Shown one piece after another: positions 52,381 to 60,977 of a DNA stretch of 64,000 nucleotides. Each line of letters begins with the position of its first letter. Within the stretch, counting starts at the first letter, position 1. A program made the position numbers and the translations under genes. The notes under the pieces are model-generated. The model was given only the letters and a program-made list of their open reading frames with translations, did not search any database and was not told the DNA's origin. Origin of the DNA: CAYOOT01 sp964405665 (lineage in GTDB: Bacteria > Bdellovibrionota_C > UBA2361 > SZUA-149 > CAZDWZ01); the NCBI GenBank assembly GCA_964405665.1, contig CAYOOT010000001.1, forward strand, positions 1-64,000. Direction: 5' to 3'.

Positions 52381-54021
52381 CTAATATTCTCCAAAAACTT
52401 CTCTTAAAGTATCGGAAATCTCACCCAAGGTGACAGAATTCTCCACTGCTGCAATCACGGCAGGAACAATATTTTGATTTAAAGAAGCTACTTTTCTTAG
52501 ATTTTTTAAAGAAGCTTCTACATTTCTCATTTCACGTCTGGCTTTTAATTGAGCTAAATTTTTCTTCTGCTGTTCTTCTAAAGCCGGATTGATCTTTAAA
52601 AGATTAATCTTGGTATCTGCTTCTTCCTTAAATGCGTTCACGCCAACAATTTTTTGCTCACCCCGATCGATTAATTGTTGATATTTAAAAGCAGATTCTT
52701 CAATTATTTTTTGGGGAAAATCTTGTTCAATTGCTTTAATCATGCCCCCTAAAGAATCTATCTTTTTAATTAGTTCACAAGATTTTTCTTCTATCTGATC
52801 TGTTAAATTTTCAATAACATAACTGCCGGCAAAGGGATCCACAAAATCGGCAACTCCACTTTCATAGGCAATCACTTGCTGCGTCCTCAGAGCAAGTTTT
52901 GCCGATTCTTCAGTGGGCAAGCACAGCGCTTCGTCATAAGAATTTGTGTGCAATGATTGCGTTCCTCCGAAAACAGCGGAAAGTGCCTGCAATGTGGTAC
53001 GCACCGAATTGACAAGCGGCTGCTGGGCGGTCAAAGAAGAGCCGGCAGTTTGCGTATGAAAACGAAGCTGCAGCGAACGTTCATTTTTCGCCGAAAATCT
53101 TTCTTTCATAATTTTAGCCCACATTCTCCGAGCAGCACGGAACTTGGCCACTTCTTCCAAAAAATTATTATGGCAATTAAAAAAGAAAGCGAGTCTTTGC
53201 GCAAAAGAATCAATTTTCAATCCTCGATCGAGGGCCGCTTGCACATAGGCAATTCCGTTGGCTAAAGTAAAAGCTACTTCTTCAACAGCAGAAGATCCTG
53301 CTTCCCGAATATGATATCCGGAAATACTGATTGTATACCATTCCGGAACATAATCTTTACAAAATTCAAAAATATCTGTAGCAATTTTCAGTGCCGCTTT
53401 TGGTGGATAAACATAAGTTCCCCGAGCGATGTATTCTTTCAAGACATCATTCTGCACAGTTCCTCTTAACTTTGACCAATCAATATTTCTTTTCTTGGCA
53501 AGAGCTAAATATAATGCAAGAAGAATATGAGCAGTGGAATTTATCGTCATGCTGGTTGATATTTTTGATAAATCAATTCCTTTAAAAAGTTGATCAATAT
53601 CTTCTAAGGAATCAATTGCCACCCCCACCCGCCCAACTTCGCCAGCGGCTAATTGATGATCGGAATCTCGACCCATCTGAGTTGGCAAGTCAAAGGCCAC
53701 GCTCAAGCCACTGATGCCTTGGGACAACAAATAATGATACCGTTTATTGGTTTCTTCTGCAGTTCCAAAGCCGGAATACTGTCTCATTGTCCACAAACGA
53801 CCACGGTACATATCTGCTTGTACGCCACGAGTAAAAGGGTATTCACCGGGGAAACCTATTTGATCCAAAAAGTATTCTGCTGAAAAATTATGCTTATTGG
53901 GTCCATAAAGTTCAGCTATTTCAATTTCGGAACTGGTAAAACGTTTTACAGCCTTAGATTGCACCTCCGAGTTTTTTTTCTTCCATTTTTGCTCTGCAGC
54001 TTGAATCTTTCTCAGTGACAA
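52381..54021 (-). CDS. Methylmalonyl-CoA mutase, catalytic subunit
   Basis: Coenzyme B12-dependent mutase for succinyl-CoA and methylmalonyl-CoA. At 546 residues it has the TIM-barrel part only (TRGVQADMYRGRLWTMRQYSGFGTAEE split around the active-site Tyr, and LRFHTQTAGSSLTAQQP, TNSYDEALCLPTEESA). The B12-binding domain must be a separate protein, not seen in this window. Start is TTG with a strong AGGAGG site 5 nt upstream. It is divergent from the carboxylase gene with 77 bp between, probably sharing a control region. Confidence 0.9.
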   Translation of the reverse strand: MSLRKIQAAEQKWKKKNSEVQSKAVKRFTSSEIEIAELYGPNKHNFSAEYFLDQIGFPGEYPFTRGVQADMYRGRLWTMRQYSGFGTAEETNKRYHYLLSQGISGLSVAFDLPTQMGRDSDHQLAAGEVGRVGVAIDSLEDIDQLFKGIDLSKISTSMTINSTAHILLALYLALAKKRNIDWSKLRGTVQNDVLKEYIARGTYVYPPKAALKIATDIFEFCKDYVPEWYTISISGYHIREAGSSAVEEVAFTLANGIAYVQAALDRGLKIDSFAQRLAFFFNCHNNFLEEVAKFRAARRMWAKIMKERFSAKNERSLQLRFHTQTAGSSLTAQQPLVNSVRTTLQALSAVFGGTQSLHTNSYDEALCLPTEESAKLALRTQQVIAYESGVADFVDPFAGSYVIENLTDQIEEKSCELIKKIDSLGGMIKAIEQDFPQKIIEESAFKYQQLIDRGEQKIVGVNAFKEEADTKINLLKINPALEEQQKKNLAQLKARREMRNVEASLKNLRKVASLNQNIVPAVIAAVENSVTLGEISDTLREVFGEY

Positions 54022-54026
54022 ATAAG

Positions 54027-54032
54027 CCTCCT
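54027..54032 (-). promoter_or_regulatory. Strong ribosome site fixing a TTG start
   Basis: A perfect AGGAGG (minus strand) lies 5 nt before the TTG at 54021, the only start codon at the right distance for the mutase gene. Confidence 0.65.
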
Positions 54033-54098
54033 ATGTTTATGCTTAAACCTATACTAGGAATTAGAGGCTTTCAAGATAATAAAATATAAAAAACAAAT

Positions 54099-55646
54099 AT
54101 GTCATTAAAACAACTAGCTGAACTAAGAAAAAAGCATGCAGAAGCAGAATTAGGTGGAGGTAAGGACAGACTTAAACAACAACGAGACAAAGGCAAACTT
54201 ACCGCCAGGGAACGTATCGCCAAACTTCTAGATCCCGGTACTTTCGTAGAACTAGACAAGTTTGTAAGCCACCGCTGCATGAATTTTGATTTGGAAAAGC
54301 AGATTTATTTGGGTGATGGGGTAATTACCGGATATGGTTTGATTGAAGAAAGACAGGTTTTTATTTTTTCGCAGGATTTTTCTGTCTTTGGCGGTTCACT
54401 TTCAGAAACCTATGCTAAAAAAATCTGCAAAATTATGGATCTTGCTCTGGAAGTGGGTTGCCCCATAATCGGTTTAAACGATAGCGGAGGTGCAAGAATT
54501 CAAGAAGGCGTGCAAAGTCTTGCCGGTTATGCCGATATTTTTTTAAGAAATGTTTTGTCCTCCGGAGTTGTTCCACAAATTTCTGCAATCTTAGGACCTT
54601 GTGCCGGAGGAGCAGTATATTCACCGGCAATCACTGATTTTATTTTTATGACAGAACAAATCAGTCATATGTTTATTACCGGCCCGGAAGTGATTAAGAC
54701 TGTAACCAAAGAAGAAGTCTCCAAGGAAGATTTGGGTGGGGCCTGGACACATAATGAAAAAAGCGGCGTTGCCCATTTTCTAACTTCTTCCGAAGAGGAA
54801 TGTTTTTTGCAAATTAGAAGACTTCTCAGTTTCATCCCGCAATCCAACAAAAATAAATCCTTAAAGATAAGTTCAAATGATAGTCCGAATCGGAAAGAGG
54901 AAAGCCTTAATAACTTTATTCCAGAACAGTCTAATCAAGCCTATGATATGAAAGAATTAATTCTGAAAATAGTTGATTCGGAAGATTTTTTGGAAATACA
55001 GCCTCTTTTTGCAAAAAATATTATTGTCGGTTTTGCACGACTAAATGGTAATAGTGTAGGAATAATCGGCAATCAACCAATGCACTTAGCGGGATGCTTG
55101 GATATTGATGCCAGCACAAAGGCCGCTCGTTTCATCAGATTTTGTGATGCATTTAATATTCCATTGCTTACCTTTGTCGATGTTCCAGGATTTTTACCCG
55201 GGACAAAACAAGAGTATGGAGGAATCATCAGACATGGGGCAAAGTTACTATATGCTTACGCTGAAGCAACCGTTCCTAAAATAGCTTTAATTACCAGAAA
55301 GGCTTATGGCGGCGCTTATGATGTAATGAGTTCAAAACATTTACGCTCCGATATCAATCTGGCTTATCCCAGTGCCGAAGTTGCCGTAATGGGTCCCGAA
55401 GGCGCAGTGAATATTATCTTTAAAAATGAGATAACAGCAGCAAAAAATCCCAAGGAGAAGCAGGAAGAATTAGTGAAAGAGTATAAAGAACATTTTGCCA
55501 ATCCTTGGATGGTGGCAGCTCTAGGTTATGTTGATGCTGTAATTGAGCCTGCCGAGACAAGAATCCATTTAATTCGTTCTCTGGAAATGTTAGAAAATAA
55601 ATTACAAACTAATCCTAAAAGAAAACACGGCAATATCCCATTATAA
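54099..55646 (+). CDS. pccB: Propionyl-CoA carboxylase beta subunit (carboxyltransferase)
   Basis: Carboxyltransferase of a biotin-dependent acyl-CoA carboxylase, 515 residues. It has LTARERIAKLLDPGTF at the start, SGGARIQEGVQSLAGYADIF (oxyanion hole), GPCAGGAVYSPA, GPEVIKTVTKEEVSKEDLGG, then the second half with LTFVDVPGFLPGTKQEYGG, TRKAYGGAYDVM and VAVMGPEGAVNI. With the mutase next to it, the route from propionyl-CoA to succinyl-CoA (or the reverse) is indicated. The biotin carboxylase is not in the window. Confidence 0.9.
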   Translation: MSLKQLAELRKKHAEAELGGGKDRLKQQRDKGKLTARERIAKLLDPGTFVELDKFVSHRCMNFDLEKQIYLGDGVITGYGLIEERQVFIFSQDFSVFGGSLSETYAKKICKIMDLALEVGCPIIGLNDSGGARIQEGVQSLAGYADIFLRNVLSSGVVPQISAILGPCAGGAVYSPAITDFIFMTEQISHMFITGPEVIKTVTKEEVSKEDLGGAWTHNEKSGVAHFLTSSEEECFLQIRRLLSFIPQSNKNKSLKISSNDSPNRKEESLNNFIPEQSNQAYDMKELILKIVDSEDFLEIQPLFAKNIIVGFARLNGNSVGIIGNQPMHLAGCLDIDASTKAARFIRFCDAFNIPLLTFVDVPGFLPGTKQEYGGIIRHGAKLLYAYAEATVPKIALITRKAYGGAYDVMSSKHLRSDINLAYPSAEVAVMGPEGAVNIIFKNEITAAKNPKEKQEELVKEYKEHFANPWMVAALGYVDAVIEPAETRIHLIRSLEMLENKLQTNPKRKHGNIPL

Positions 55647-55647
55647 A

Positions 55648-55806
55648 ATGAAAGAAAAAACCTCAGAGGAAATAATAATCGCCATTGCCACCGCTCTTTT
55701 ATTTAATGAGCAGGAAAGTTTAAGTCCCCAAGGAAAAATTATCTATGCTCCTCGAACTGACCTTTTATCTTTTAATCAAACTTCAGACAGCGCAGAAGAT
55801 GAGTAA
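55648..55806 (+). CDS. Small accessory protein of the carboxylase operon (52 aa)
   Basis: A 52-residue frame with ATG 1 nt after the pccB stop and 8 bp overlap with the biotin carrier gene. The N-terminal KTSEEIIIAIATALLF resembles the helix with SEEExxAIAAAI seen in short proteins or subunits of biotin-dependent decarboxylases and carboxylases. The tail is polar and has no membrane span. Position between carboxyltransferase and carrier supports a real gene, perhaps an epsilon-type structural subunit. The family call is tentative. Confidence 0.6.
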   Translation: MKEKTSEEIIIAIATALLFNEQESLSPQGKIIYAPRTDLLSFNQTSDSAEDE

Positions 55807-56218
55807 CAAAATAAGTGTTCTAGTTAATGGCAGTAAATTTGAAATAGAACTAATTTCTCGTTCTCGGGAACAAGTAAAATTTTTCTTTGAAGATCGAGAA
55901 TATCTTGTTGAATTTGAAAAAGAAGTCCCTCAAAAAAATACTTTAAAAAAAACTGCCGCAACAACTCATCCCCAAAAAACTACTGCTCTTCAAAAAGATG
56001 GAAAATTGTTAATTCTCTCCCCATTGCCGGGATTCATTTCTTCAATCAATGTTTCTCGGGGGCAAGAAATTAAAATTGGTGATTTACTTTTACAATTTGA
56101 AGCAATGAAAATGCAAAATAGTATTTTTGCTCAGACTGAGGGGAAAATAAAAAATATTTTTGTTAGTTTAGGAAGTGAAATAAAAGAAGGTGAATTGTTG
56201 ATGGAGATTGAAACATAA
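55799..56218 (+). CDS. Biotin carboxyl carrier protein
   Basis: Carries biotin for the carboxylase. The N-terminal part (1-70) is variable and includes a Thr/Lys/Gln-rich linker; the biotinyl domain (70-139) has SPLPGFISS, EAMKMQN with biotinyl Lys104, and GELLMEIET at the end. The start is the ATG at 55799, overlapping the small upstream gene (ATGAGTAA); an earlier ATG at 55745 adds only non-conserved residues. Operon order is carboxyltransferase, accessory protein, carrier. Confidence 0.93.
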   Translation: MSNKISVLVNGSKFEIELISRSREQVKFFFEDREYLVEFEKEVPQKNTLKKTAATTHPQKTTALQKDGKLLILSPLPGFISSINVSRGQEIKIGDLLLQFEAMKMQNSIFAQTEGKIKNIFVSLGSEIKEGELLMEIET

Positions 56219-56226
56219 TATCTTAT

Positions 56227-56257
56227 GTAGGGGCGCCCATCGAATGGGTGCCCCTAC
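56227..56257. repeat. Palindromic hairpin, family B copy 2
   Basis: GTAGGGGCGCCCAT-CGA-ATGGGTGCCCCTAC: 14-bp arms with one mismatch, starting 9 nt after the biotin carrier stop. The sequence is related to the first part of the element at 26831-26925. It lies between the carrier gene and the convergent tRNA-Pro and may also stop transcripts. Confidence 0.7.
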
Positions 56258-56283
56258 GGTATTTCAAACAGTATTTAAATCAA

Positions 56284-56359
<76 letters not shown>

Positions 56360-56420
56360 ATAGTTAAAGTATTAAATTAGATTTGTTCTGAATTGTCAAA
56401 TTAGGATGCAAAACGATCTC

Positions 56421-57332
56421 TTAAGACTTACGCTGAATTTGTCTTTGATATTTACTCTTGTCCCCTTCTTTGCTTGCCCAAAACACAATGTTTTCCGAAT
56501 TAAAATTACCAGCTAATTTTTTAGGGCCGCCTTTAACCATTTTAATTAATGCATCCTTGGAAAAATTAAGTTCTTTGGTATTAATTATTAAGAGATCCGA
56601 AACTTCACCTTTAAACTCACCATTTTCCATCACTGGAGGCGCAAAGTCCATATTCGCTATTGTACTTTTATAAGCAACCTCGGGGAAATTATAGCCTCCT
56701 AAAAACAAGGGCTCTGCAAGTTCTGGATCTCTTGCTTCAGCGGCAGCAACCGCACTGTTGTCATTTTTTTCAGTCTCCAATTGAAAGTCAGAGGGATTTG
56801 TTATTTCTTCTAAAAATAAGTTCACTGCCTCACTTTTTTTAAAAATCATGGTAATTGCATACCAATGTTTCTTTTTAAATTTCACTTTTTCAAAAGTGTA
56901 CCAGGAATTGTTTTCTTTATCCGTTCCTTGAAAATAGACCTCCGGACGAACGGAAGTGCTAAGTCTTTTAATTCCCAAAGCCCAACCAGAATAAGGAGCT
57001 TGATCTAAATATTTGCCGATAATTTTTTGTCGTCGGCCCTGCTTGGGAAGTTCATCAATTTTCAGATAAGAACTTACAATAAAAAAATTATCGGCAGAAG
57101 GATCGAGATTATTATCAGAATTAATTGTTAAAAAATCACTTTTCCCTTCTTGTTCTTCGGTCTGAAATTGAGAGGGGAGTATTTCTTTTATCGCTTCCGT
57201 ATCTAGTGCCGCTCTTTTATAAATTAAATTCTGTTCAATATTTTTTGAATTATTGGAAAAATAAACTGCAAAAGATACAGGAAGTAACAAACCTAAAGAA
57301 AAAAGTAAGAGATATGTAATGATCCTTCGCAC
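56421..57332 (-). CDS. LamG/concanavalin-like domain protein, membrane anchored
   Basis: The N-terminal segment ITYLLLFSLGLLLPVSFAVYF anchors or exports the protein. Residues about 80-275 look like a LamG/concanavalin A-like sandwich: FFIVSSYLKIDELP, KIIGKYLDQAPYSGWALGI, HWYAITMIFKKSEAVNLFL and LFLGGYNFPEV. Such domains bind sugars or proteins. No catalytic domain is present. The next genes are tRNA-Pro downstream and rplI upstream, so context gives no help. Confidence 0.7.
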   Translation of the reverse strand: MRRIITYLLLFSLGLLLPVSFAVYFSNNSKNIEQNLIYKRAALDTEAIKEILPSQFQTEEQEGKSDFLTINSDNNLDPSADNFFIVSSYLKIDELPKQGRRQKIIGKYLDQAPYSGWALGIKRLSTSVRPEVYFQGTDKENNSWYTFEKVKFKKKHWYAITMIFKKSEAVNLFLEEITNPSDFQLETEKNDNSAVAAAEARDPELAEPLFLGGYNFPEVAYKSTIANMDFAPPVMENGEFKGEVSDLLIINTKELNFSKDALIKMVKGGPKKLAGNFNSENIVFWASKEGDKSKYQRQIQRKS

Positions 57333-57374
57333 AAATTGACTATTGATAACTTGTCTAACTGCTTAAAGAGGAAA

Positions 57375-57902
57375 TTATTCTTCCCCTTCTTCTTCTGAAA
57401 TTTCTTCCAGAGCATTTCTGGCCTCAGCAACCGCCTGTTGCTCATCTTCTTTAGTTGACTTTCTGGCACTCACCATAACTGAAATTAAACCCTCGACTTC
57501 CTGATGAAGTTTTACGGCAACTTTATGTTCTCCCAGTTTTTTAATTGGTTCGGTAAGCAGCACTCGTCTGCGATCAACTTCATAGCCAAGTTCCACTAAC
57601 TTTTGTGCAATATCTCTTGCGCCGATTGAACCATATACTTTGTTGTGCTCACCAACTCTAAGTTCCAAATCTATTTTTACATTGCTTAAATTTTCTGCTC
57701 GATCCAAAGCAGCAACTTTTAATTTCTTTTTCTTGGCTTCAATTTGCTTCATCCAATGAGCAAGTTGCTTAGCACTTGCTGTGCCTGTTTCCCGAGCCAA
57801 ACCTCGAGGAATTAAAAAATTTCTGGCATATCCGGCTTTTACTTTTACAGTTTCGCCAATATCTCCCAGTCCGGCAACATCATCAGTCAGTATTATATGC
57901 AT
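57375..57902 (-). CDS. rplI: 50S ribosomal protein L9
   Basis: Binds 23S rRNA. The N-domain MHIILTDDVAGLGDIGETVKV-type start and VKAGYARNFLIPRGLA are typical; the C-domain includes GSIGARDIAQ and VAVKLHQEVEG. At 175 residues it has an extra acidic tail (ARNALEEISEEEGEE). It lies 17 nt after rpsF with no rpsR between. Confidence 0.97.
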   Translation of the reverse strand: MHIILTDDVAGLGDIGETVKVKAGYARNFLIPRGLARETGTASAKQLAHWMKQIEAKKKKLKVAALDRAENLSNVKIDLELRVGEHNKVYGSIGARDIAQKLVELGYEVDRRRVLLTEPIKKLGEHKVAVKLHQEVEGLISVMVSARKSTKEDEQQAVAEARNALEEISEEEGEE

Positions 57903-57919
57903 AAAATTCTCCTAAAAAT

Positions 57920-58300
57920 TTATACTAGGGCTTCATCCACTTCCAAGGCAGGCAATATTTCCGGAAGCTCTCTCTTTTCATCATAAGCAGATTTTTGTAG
58001 ATCCGGAGCATACTGATCTTTATTGACAATCAAAGAACGCAATACTGTTTCATTAATTCTCAATTGTCTTCTTAAATCAGCTACGACAGTCGATTGACCA
58101 TTAAAAACCAAAACTACATAAATTGCTTTGGACTTGCCGGAGATTTCATAAGCCAGTTCTTTTCTGCCCCAAAAATCATTTTTCTCGATTTCACCTTGAT
58201 GAGACTTAATAACAGTTGAAATTTTTTCAACTTGTTGAGCTACATCTTCATCACTCAAAGCGGGATCAAAAATCACCACTACTTCATATCTTTTGTTCAT
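57920..58300 (-). CDS. rpsF: 30S ribosomal protein S6
   Basis: Small-subunit protein that normally binds as a dimer with S18. It has MNKRYEVVVIFDPALSDE, the WGRKELAYEI element and the NETVLRSLIVN segment. A C-terminal tail of about 25 residues extends past the fold. Normally rpsR (S18) follows it; here rplI does, so the operon lacks S18. Confidence 0.96.
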   Translation of the reverse strand: MNKRYEVVVIFDPALSDEDVAQQVEKISTVIKSHQGEIEKNDFWGRKELAYEISGKSKAIYVVLVFNGQSTVVADLRRQLRINETVLRSLIVNKDQYAPDLQKSAYDEKRELPEILPALEVDEALV

Positions 58301-58407
58301 TATTTATACCTACTTAATTTCAAAATTTTAAAGCCGATCTTTAGCTTTTAGGGAATGGTGCTTCTATAATTTTTTTAAGAAAACTGCAACTAATCAAAGA
58401 AATCTGC

Positions 58408-60234
58408 CTAAATCAAATAGGCAAATAACAAACATAGTAATGGCAGCATTTTGATGAGAAATATTTGGTGGGCGACTAATCCTCTTGATTTTATTGTACA
58501 TTTATCATTTACCACTATTTCTTTTCTGCTAGAAACAAAAACCAAAGGAAGACTAGCCAAAAGACAGGATAAAGAAAAAGCACCTAAAGCATCTTTTCCC
58601 AGAAGTATTCCAATTAAAAAAGGCAAAACCAAAAGTATCGCAAAATTAACAATGATCGCTTTTTCACTAAACTCTTGCAAATCTTCTCTTGAATAATCTT
58701 TATTAAGAAAATCCACTATCTTGGAAAGCAATAAGGCACTGGCAAAGCCAGGGGAACAAAAACCAAGGAGCAAGCCAGCAATTACATAGAGATCAGTTAA
58801 AACTAATTCATCAAGTTGTGCTGACTGAGTATAGGCAATAAACAAACAGATTGCCGTAATAATACTGGCAAAACGTAAATAAGCTCCTCCTTGACTTGCC
58901 GCTTTATTGCCAATTTCCTTAAGTTCCAAAAGACTGTTTTTTGTTTCGGCATCCAAATCTGAAACTTCTGCAATAGCATTGGCACTGGCCGCGATTTGCC
59001 CAAAAGAATGAATACTATAATTTATCGCCAATACAGAGAATAAGGAAACGCCCCCAATGGCAAACCCATAGGCTCCCGCAAAATAATTCATCAACAACAT
59101 CACCACTGCCAACAAAACAAGTTGAGAAATCACTTCCAGCGAAGAACATTCTTCCAATTTCAACAGTTTGCTTAAAGCACTTTCTATTCTTTGTTGAATT
59201 TTAAAATAAAAAACCAGGATTCCGACAATTGCTCCCAGCAAAACCACCGCTAAAACTTTGAATTTTACAGGTGAAAAAATTAAAAGAAATGAAAAAATTA
59301 AAAATAAAGAAGTGGACATTAGACTTGCCACGCTCAGCGCTCTTTCTGGGTCTTCGTCTTTATAATTTTTTACCAGTTTTATTCCAATAATCGAACTGAT
59401 TATTCCCAATAAAGACAAAATTAAGGGAACAGCCATTAGTAAAAAATTAAACTTATCTAATTCTTCGGCAGGAAAATCTAAAGAGGCTGTGGTGAGAATA
59501 GTTAACAACTCCGGAGTGGCCGAGGCGGCAATAATGATTGCCGCTGTAAGCAAAGAAAGACAACAGACAAAATAATCAAGGCCGGTATATATCAATAAAA
59601 GCTGACTCTCTTTAAAAGAATCTTCCAAGGAATCTTTTTTGGTGGCAGCAATCGAAGCTTCCAAAATGCAAGCTTTAAACAAGATGATATAAGCAACTAA
59701 TGCTGCTCCAAAAGTAAAGCAAATAAAATATTGTACCGAATAAGCAGAATTAAAAAAATAAAATAATAAACCAAAACCAAGAAGGATTGTACTTCCAAAG
59801 GATAAACCGGAAATTGCCGAACCACAGAAACAAAGATAAAATGCTTCATTTCTACCTTTATCTTTTGCTACCGCCACTGCCCGAATATTAGCTTCAGTCA
59901 CGGCAATTGAGGCAAAATATAAAGGAATTAAAATACAAGCTCCTCCAAAAACAAAACTTAAAGCACCGAGGAGTCCAAAAGATGAATTGAAAAATAAAAT
60001 TAAACCGAGTACGGAAATAAAAATTATTAAAGTTTTACTTTGAAATTTAAAAAAGTTCCTAATCATCGAAGCAAGAGCATGTTGCGCCTCCTGCATTTTT
60101 GCGGTTCCTGTTGATTCGATTAAAAGAGAATTGTAAATTTCAAAAGCAGTGATTAAACCCACGGCTCCGGCAACCGGAACAAAAATGGTAATTAAGGAAT
60201 TAAACCAATAAAGTAATTTTGTAAAAAAGCTCAT
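58408..60234 (-). CDS. Degenerate membrane pyrophosphatase-like protein (pseudo-HppA)
   Basis: About 16 membrane spans in 608 residues. Its order matches the H+/Na+-translocating pyrophosphatase. TEANIRAVAVAKDKGRN matches the family's NVRTAxAA stretch; FGQIAASANAIAEV (411-424) matches AYGPIADNAGGIAEM; LLELKEIGNKAASQGGAY matches the LDAVGNTTAAIGKG region; and the segment near 515-565 matches the final spans. The pyrophosphate-binding motifs are gone. The GGGIYTKAADVGAD and DNVGDNVGD loops are lost (FKACILEASIAATKK instead), and the terminal GAWDNAKK and VGDTVGDPFKD motifs are absent. It is unlikely to hydrolyse pyrophosphate. Coupled to pth by a 4-bp overlap. Confidence 0.8.
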   Translation of the reverse strand: MSFFTKLLYWFNSLITIFVPVAGAVGLITAFEIYNSLLIESTGTAKMQEAQHALASMIRNFFKFQSKTLIIFISVLGLILFFNSSFGLLGALSFVFGGACILIPLYFASIAVTEANIRAVAVAKDKGRNEAFYLCFCGSAISGLSFGSTILLGFGLLFYFFNSAYSVQYFICFTFGAALVAYIILFKACILEASIAATKKDSLEDSFKESQLLLIYTGLDYFVCCLSLLTAAIIIAASATPELLTILTTASLDFPAEELDKFNFLLMAVPLILSLLGIISSIIGIKLVKNYKDEDPERALSVASLMSTSLFLIFSFLLIFSPVKFKVLAVVLLGAIVGILVFYFKIQQRIESALSKLLKLEECSSLEVISQLVLLAVVMLLMNYFAGAYGFAIGGVSLFSVLAINYSIHSFGQIAASANAIAEVSDLDAETKNSLLELKEIGNKAASQGGAYLRFASIITAICLFIAYTQSAQLDELVLTDLYVIAGLLLGFCSPGFASALLLSKIVDFLNKDYSREDLQEFSEKAIIVNFAILLVLPFLIGILLGKDALGAFSLSCLLASLPLVFVSSRKEIVVNDKCTIKSRGLVAHQIFLIKMLPLLCLLFAYLI

Positions 60235-60833
60235 AAGGTTTTTGTATGATATTTTTGTTGAACCGCCAACAATCCCTCTTTCAGATACAATTCTAATCCA
60301 TCTGCGGCCCGCTGTGAAGCTTCTTTTAATACTTGCATTTCTTGGCCCAAGGGTTTTTGCAAAACCCAGGATTTTACTTCAATTTTAGCAGTTTCTTCAC
60401 TATCCTTAGGATGCCCGATCCCTATTTTCACTCTTAAAAAATCCTTTCCCGCTAAATGCAAAATAATATCCTCCACTCCTTTATGTCCGGCGGAAGTTCC
60501 CCCTAGACGGAATTTGAGTTCTCCGCATTTTAAATCAAGATCATCATGTACTACAATAAGATCCTTGATCGGAATTTTGTAATAAGAAAGAATTGGCTGA
60601 ATAGCTTGTCCACTTAGATTCATGAATTTTTGCGGAAGAATTAGGATCACATCTTTTTCGGCTATTTTTAGATTGAGATAACGACAGCCCGATTGATTTT
60701 TCCAAAAAGCCCCTTGTCCAAATTTGGAAGCAAGCAACTCCAGCACCCAGAATCCAATATTATGGCGAGTCTGCTCATATTGAGTTCCAGGATTTCCGAG
60801 GCCGACTATTGCTAACATTTTACAAGCGTCCAT
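60231..60833 (-). CDS. pth: Peptidyl-tRNA hydrolase
   Basis: Releases stalled peptides from tRNA. It has VGLGNPGTQYEQTRHNIGF with the catalytic His (TRHN), the LPQKFMNLSGQAI stretch, VVHDDLDL and GGTSAGHKGVEDI. The family normally begins at MLAIVGLGNPG, so the ATG at 60818 may be the true start; the ATG at 60833 adds five residues. Its stop overlaps the pseudo-pyrophosphatase start by 4 bp. A palindromic repeat lies just upstream. Confidence 0.95.
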   Translation of the reverse strand: MDACKMLAIVGLGNPGTQYEQTRHNIGFWVLELLASKFGQGAFWKNQSGCRYLNLKIAEKDVILILPQKFMNLSGQAIQPILSYYKIPIKDLIVVHDDLDLKCGELKFRLGGTSAGHKGVEDIILHLAGKDFLRVKIGIGHPKDSEETAKIEVKSWVLQKPLGQEMQVLKEASQRAADGLELYLKEGLLAVQQKYHTKTL

Positions 60834-60840
60834 GACTCAT

Positions 60841-60935
60841 GTCATTGCGAAGGAGCATCGCGACTGAAGCAATCTAGTCGTGTTGTTCCTTTGATAAACT
60901 CAACAGTTAGATTGCTTCGCTTCGCTCGCAATGAC
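60841..60935. repeat. Dispersed palindromic repeat, family A copy 3
   Basis: The left arm starts GTCATTGCGAAGGAGC (60841-60876) and the right arm ends GCTTCGCTCGCAATGAC (60908-60935), closely complementary. It sits between rplY and pth. It is the best-preserved copy of the three in the window. Confidence 0.75.
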
Positions 60936-60977
60936 AAATCGAATGTTGCATATTTTTCCGAACGAACCGCAGCTCTA

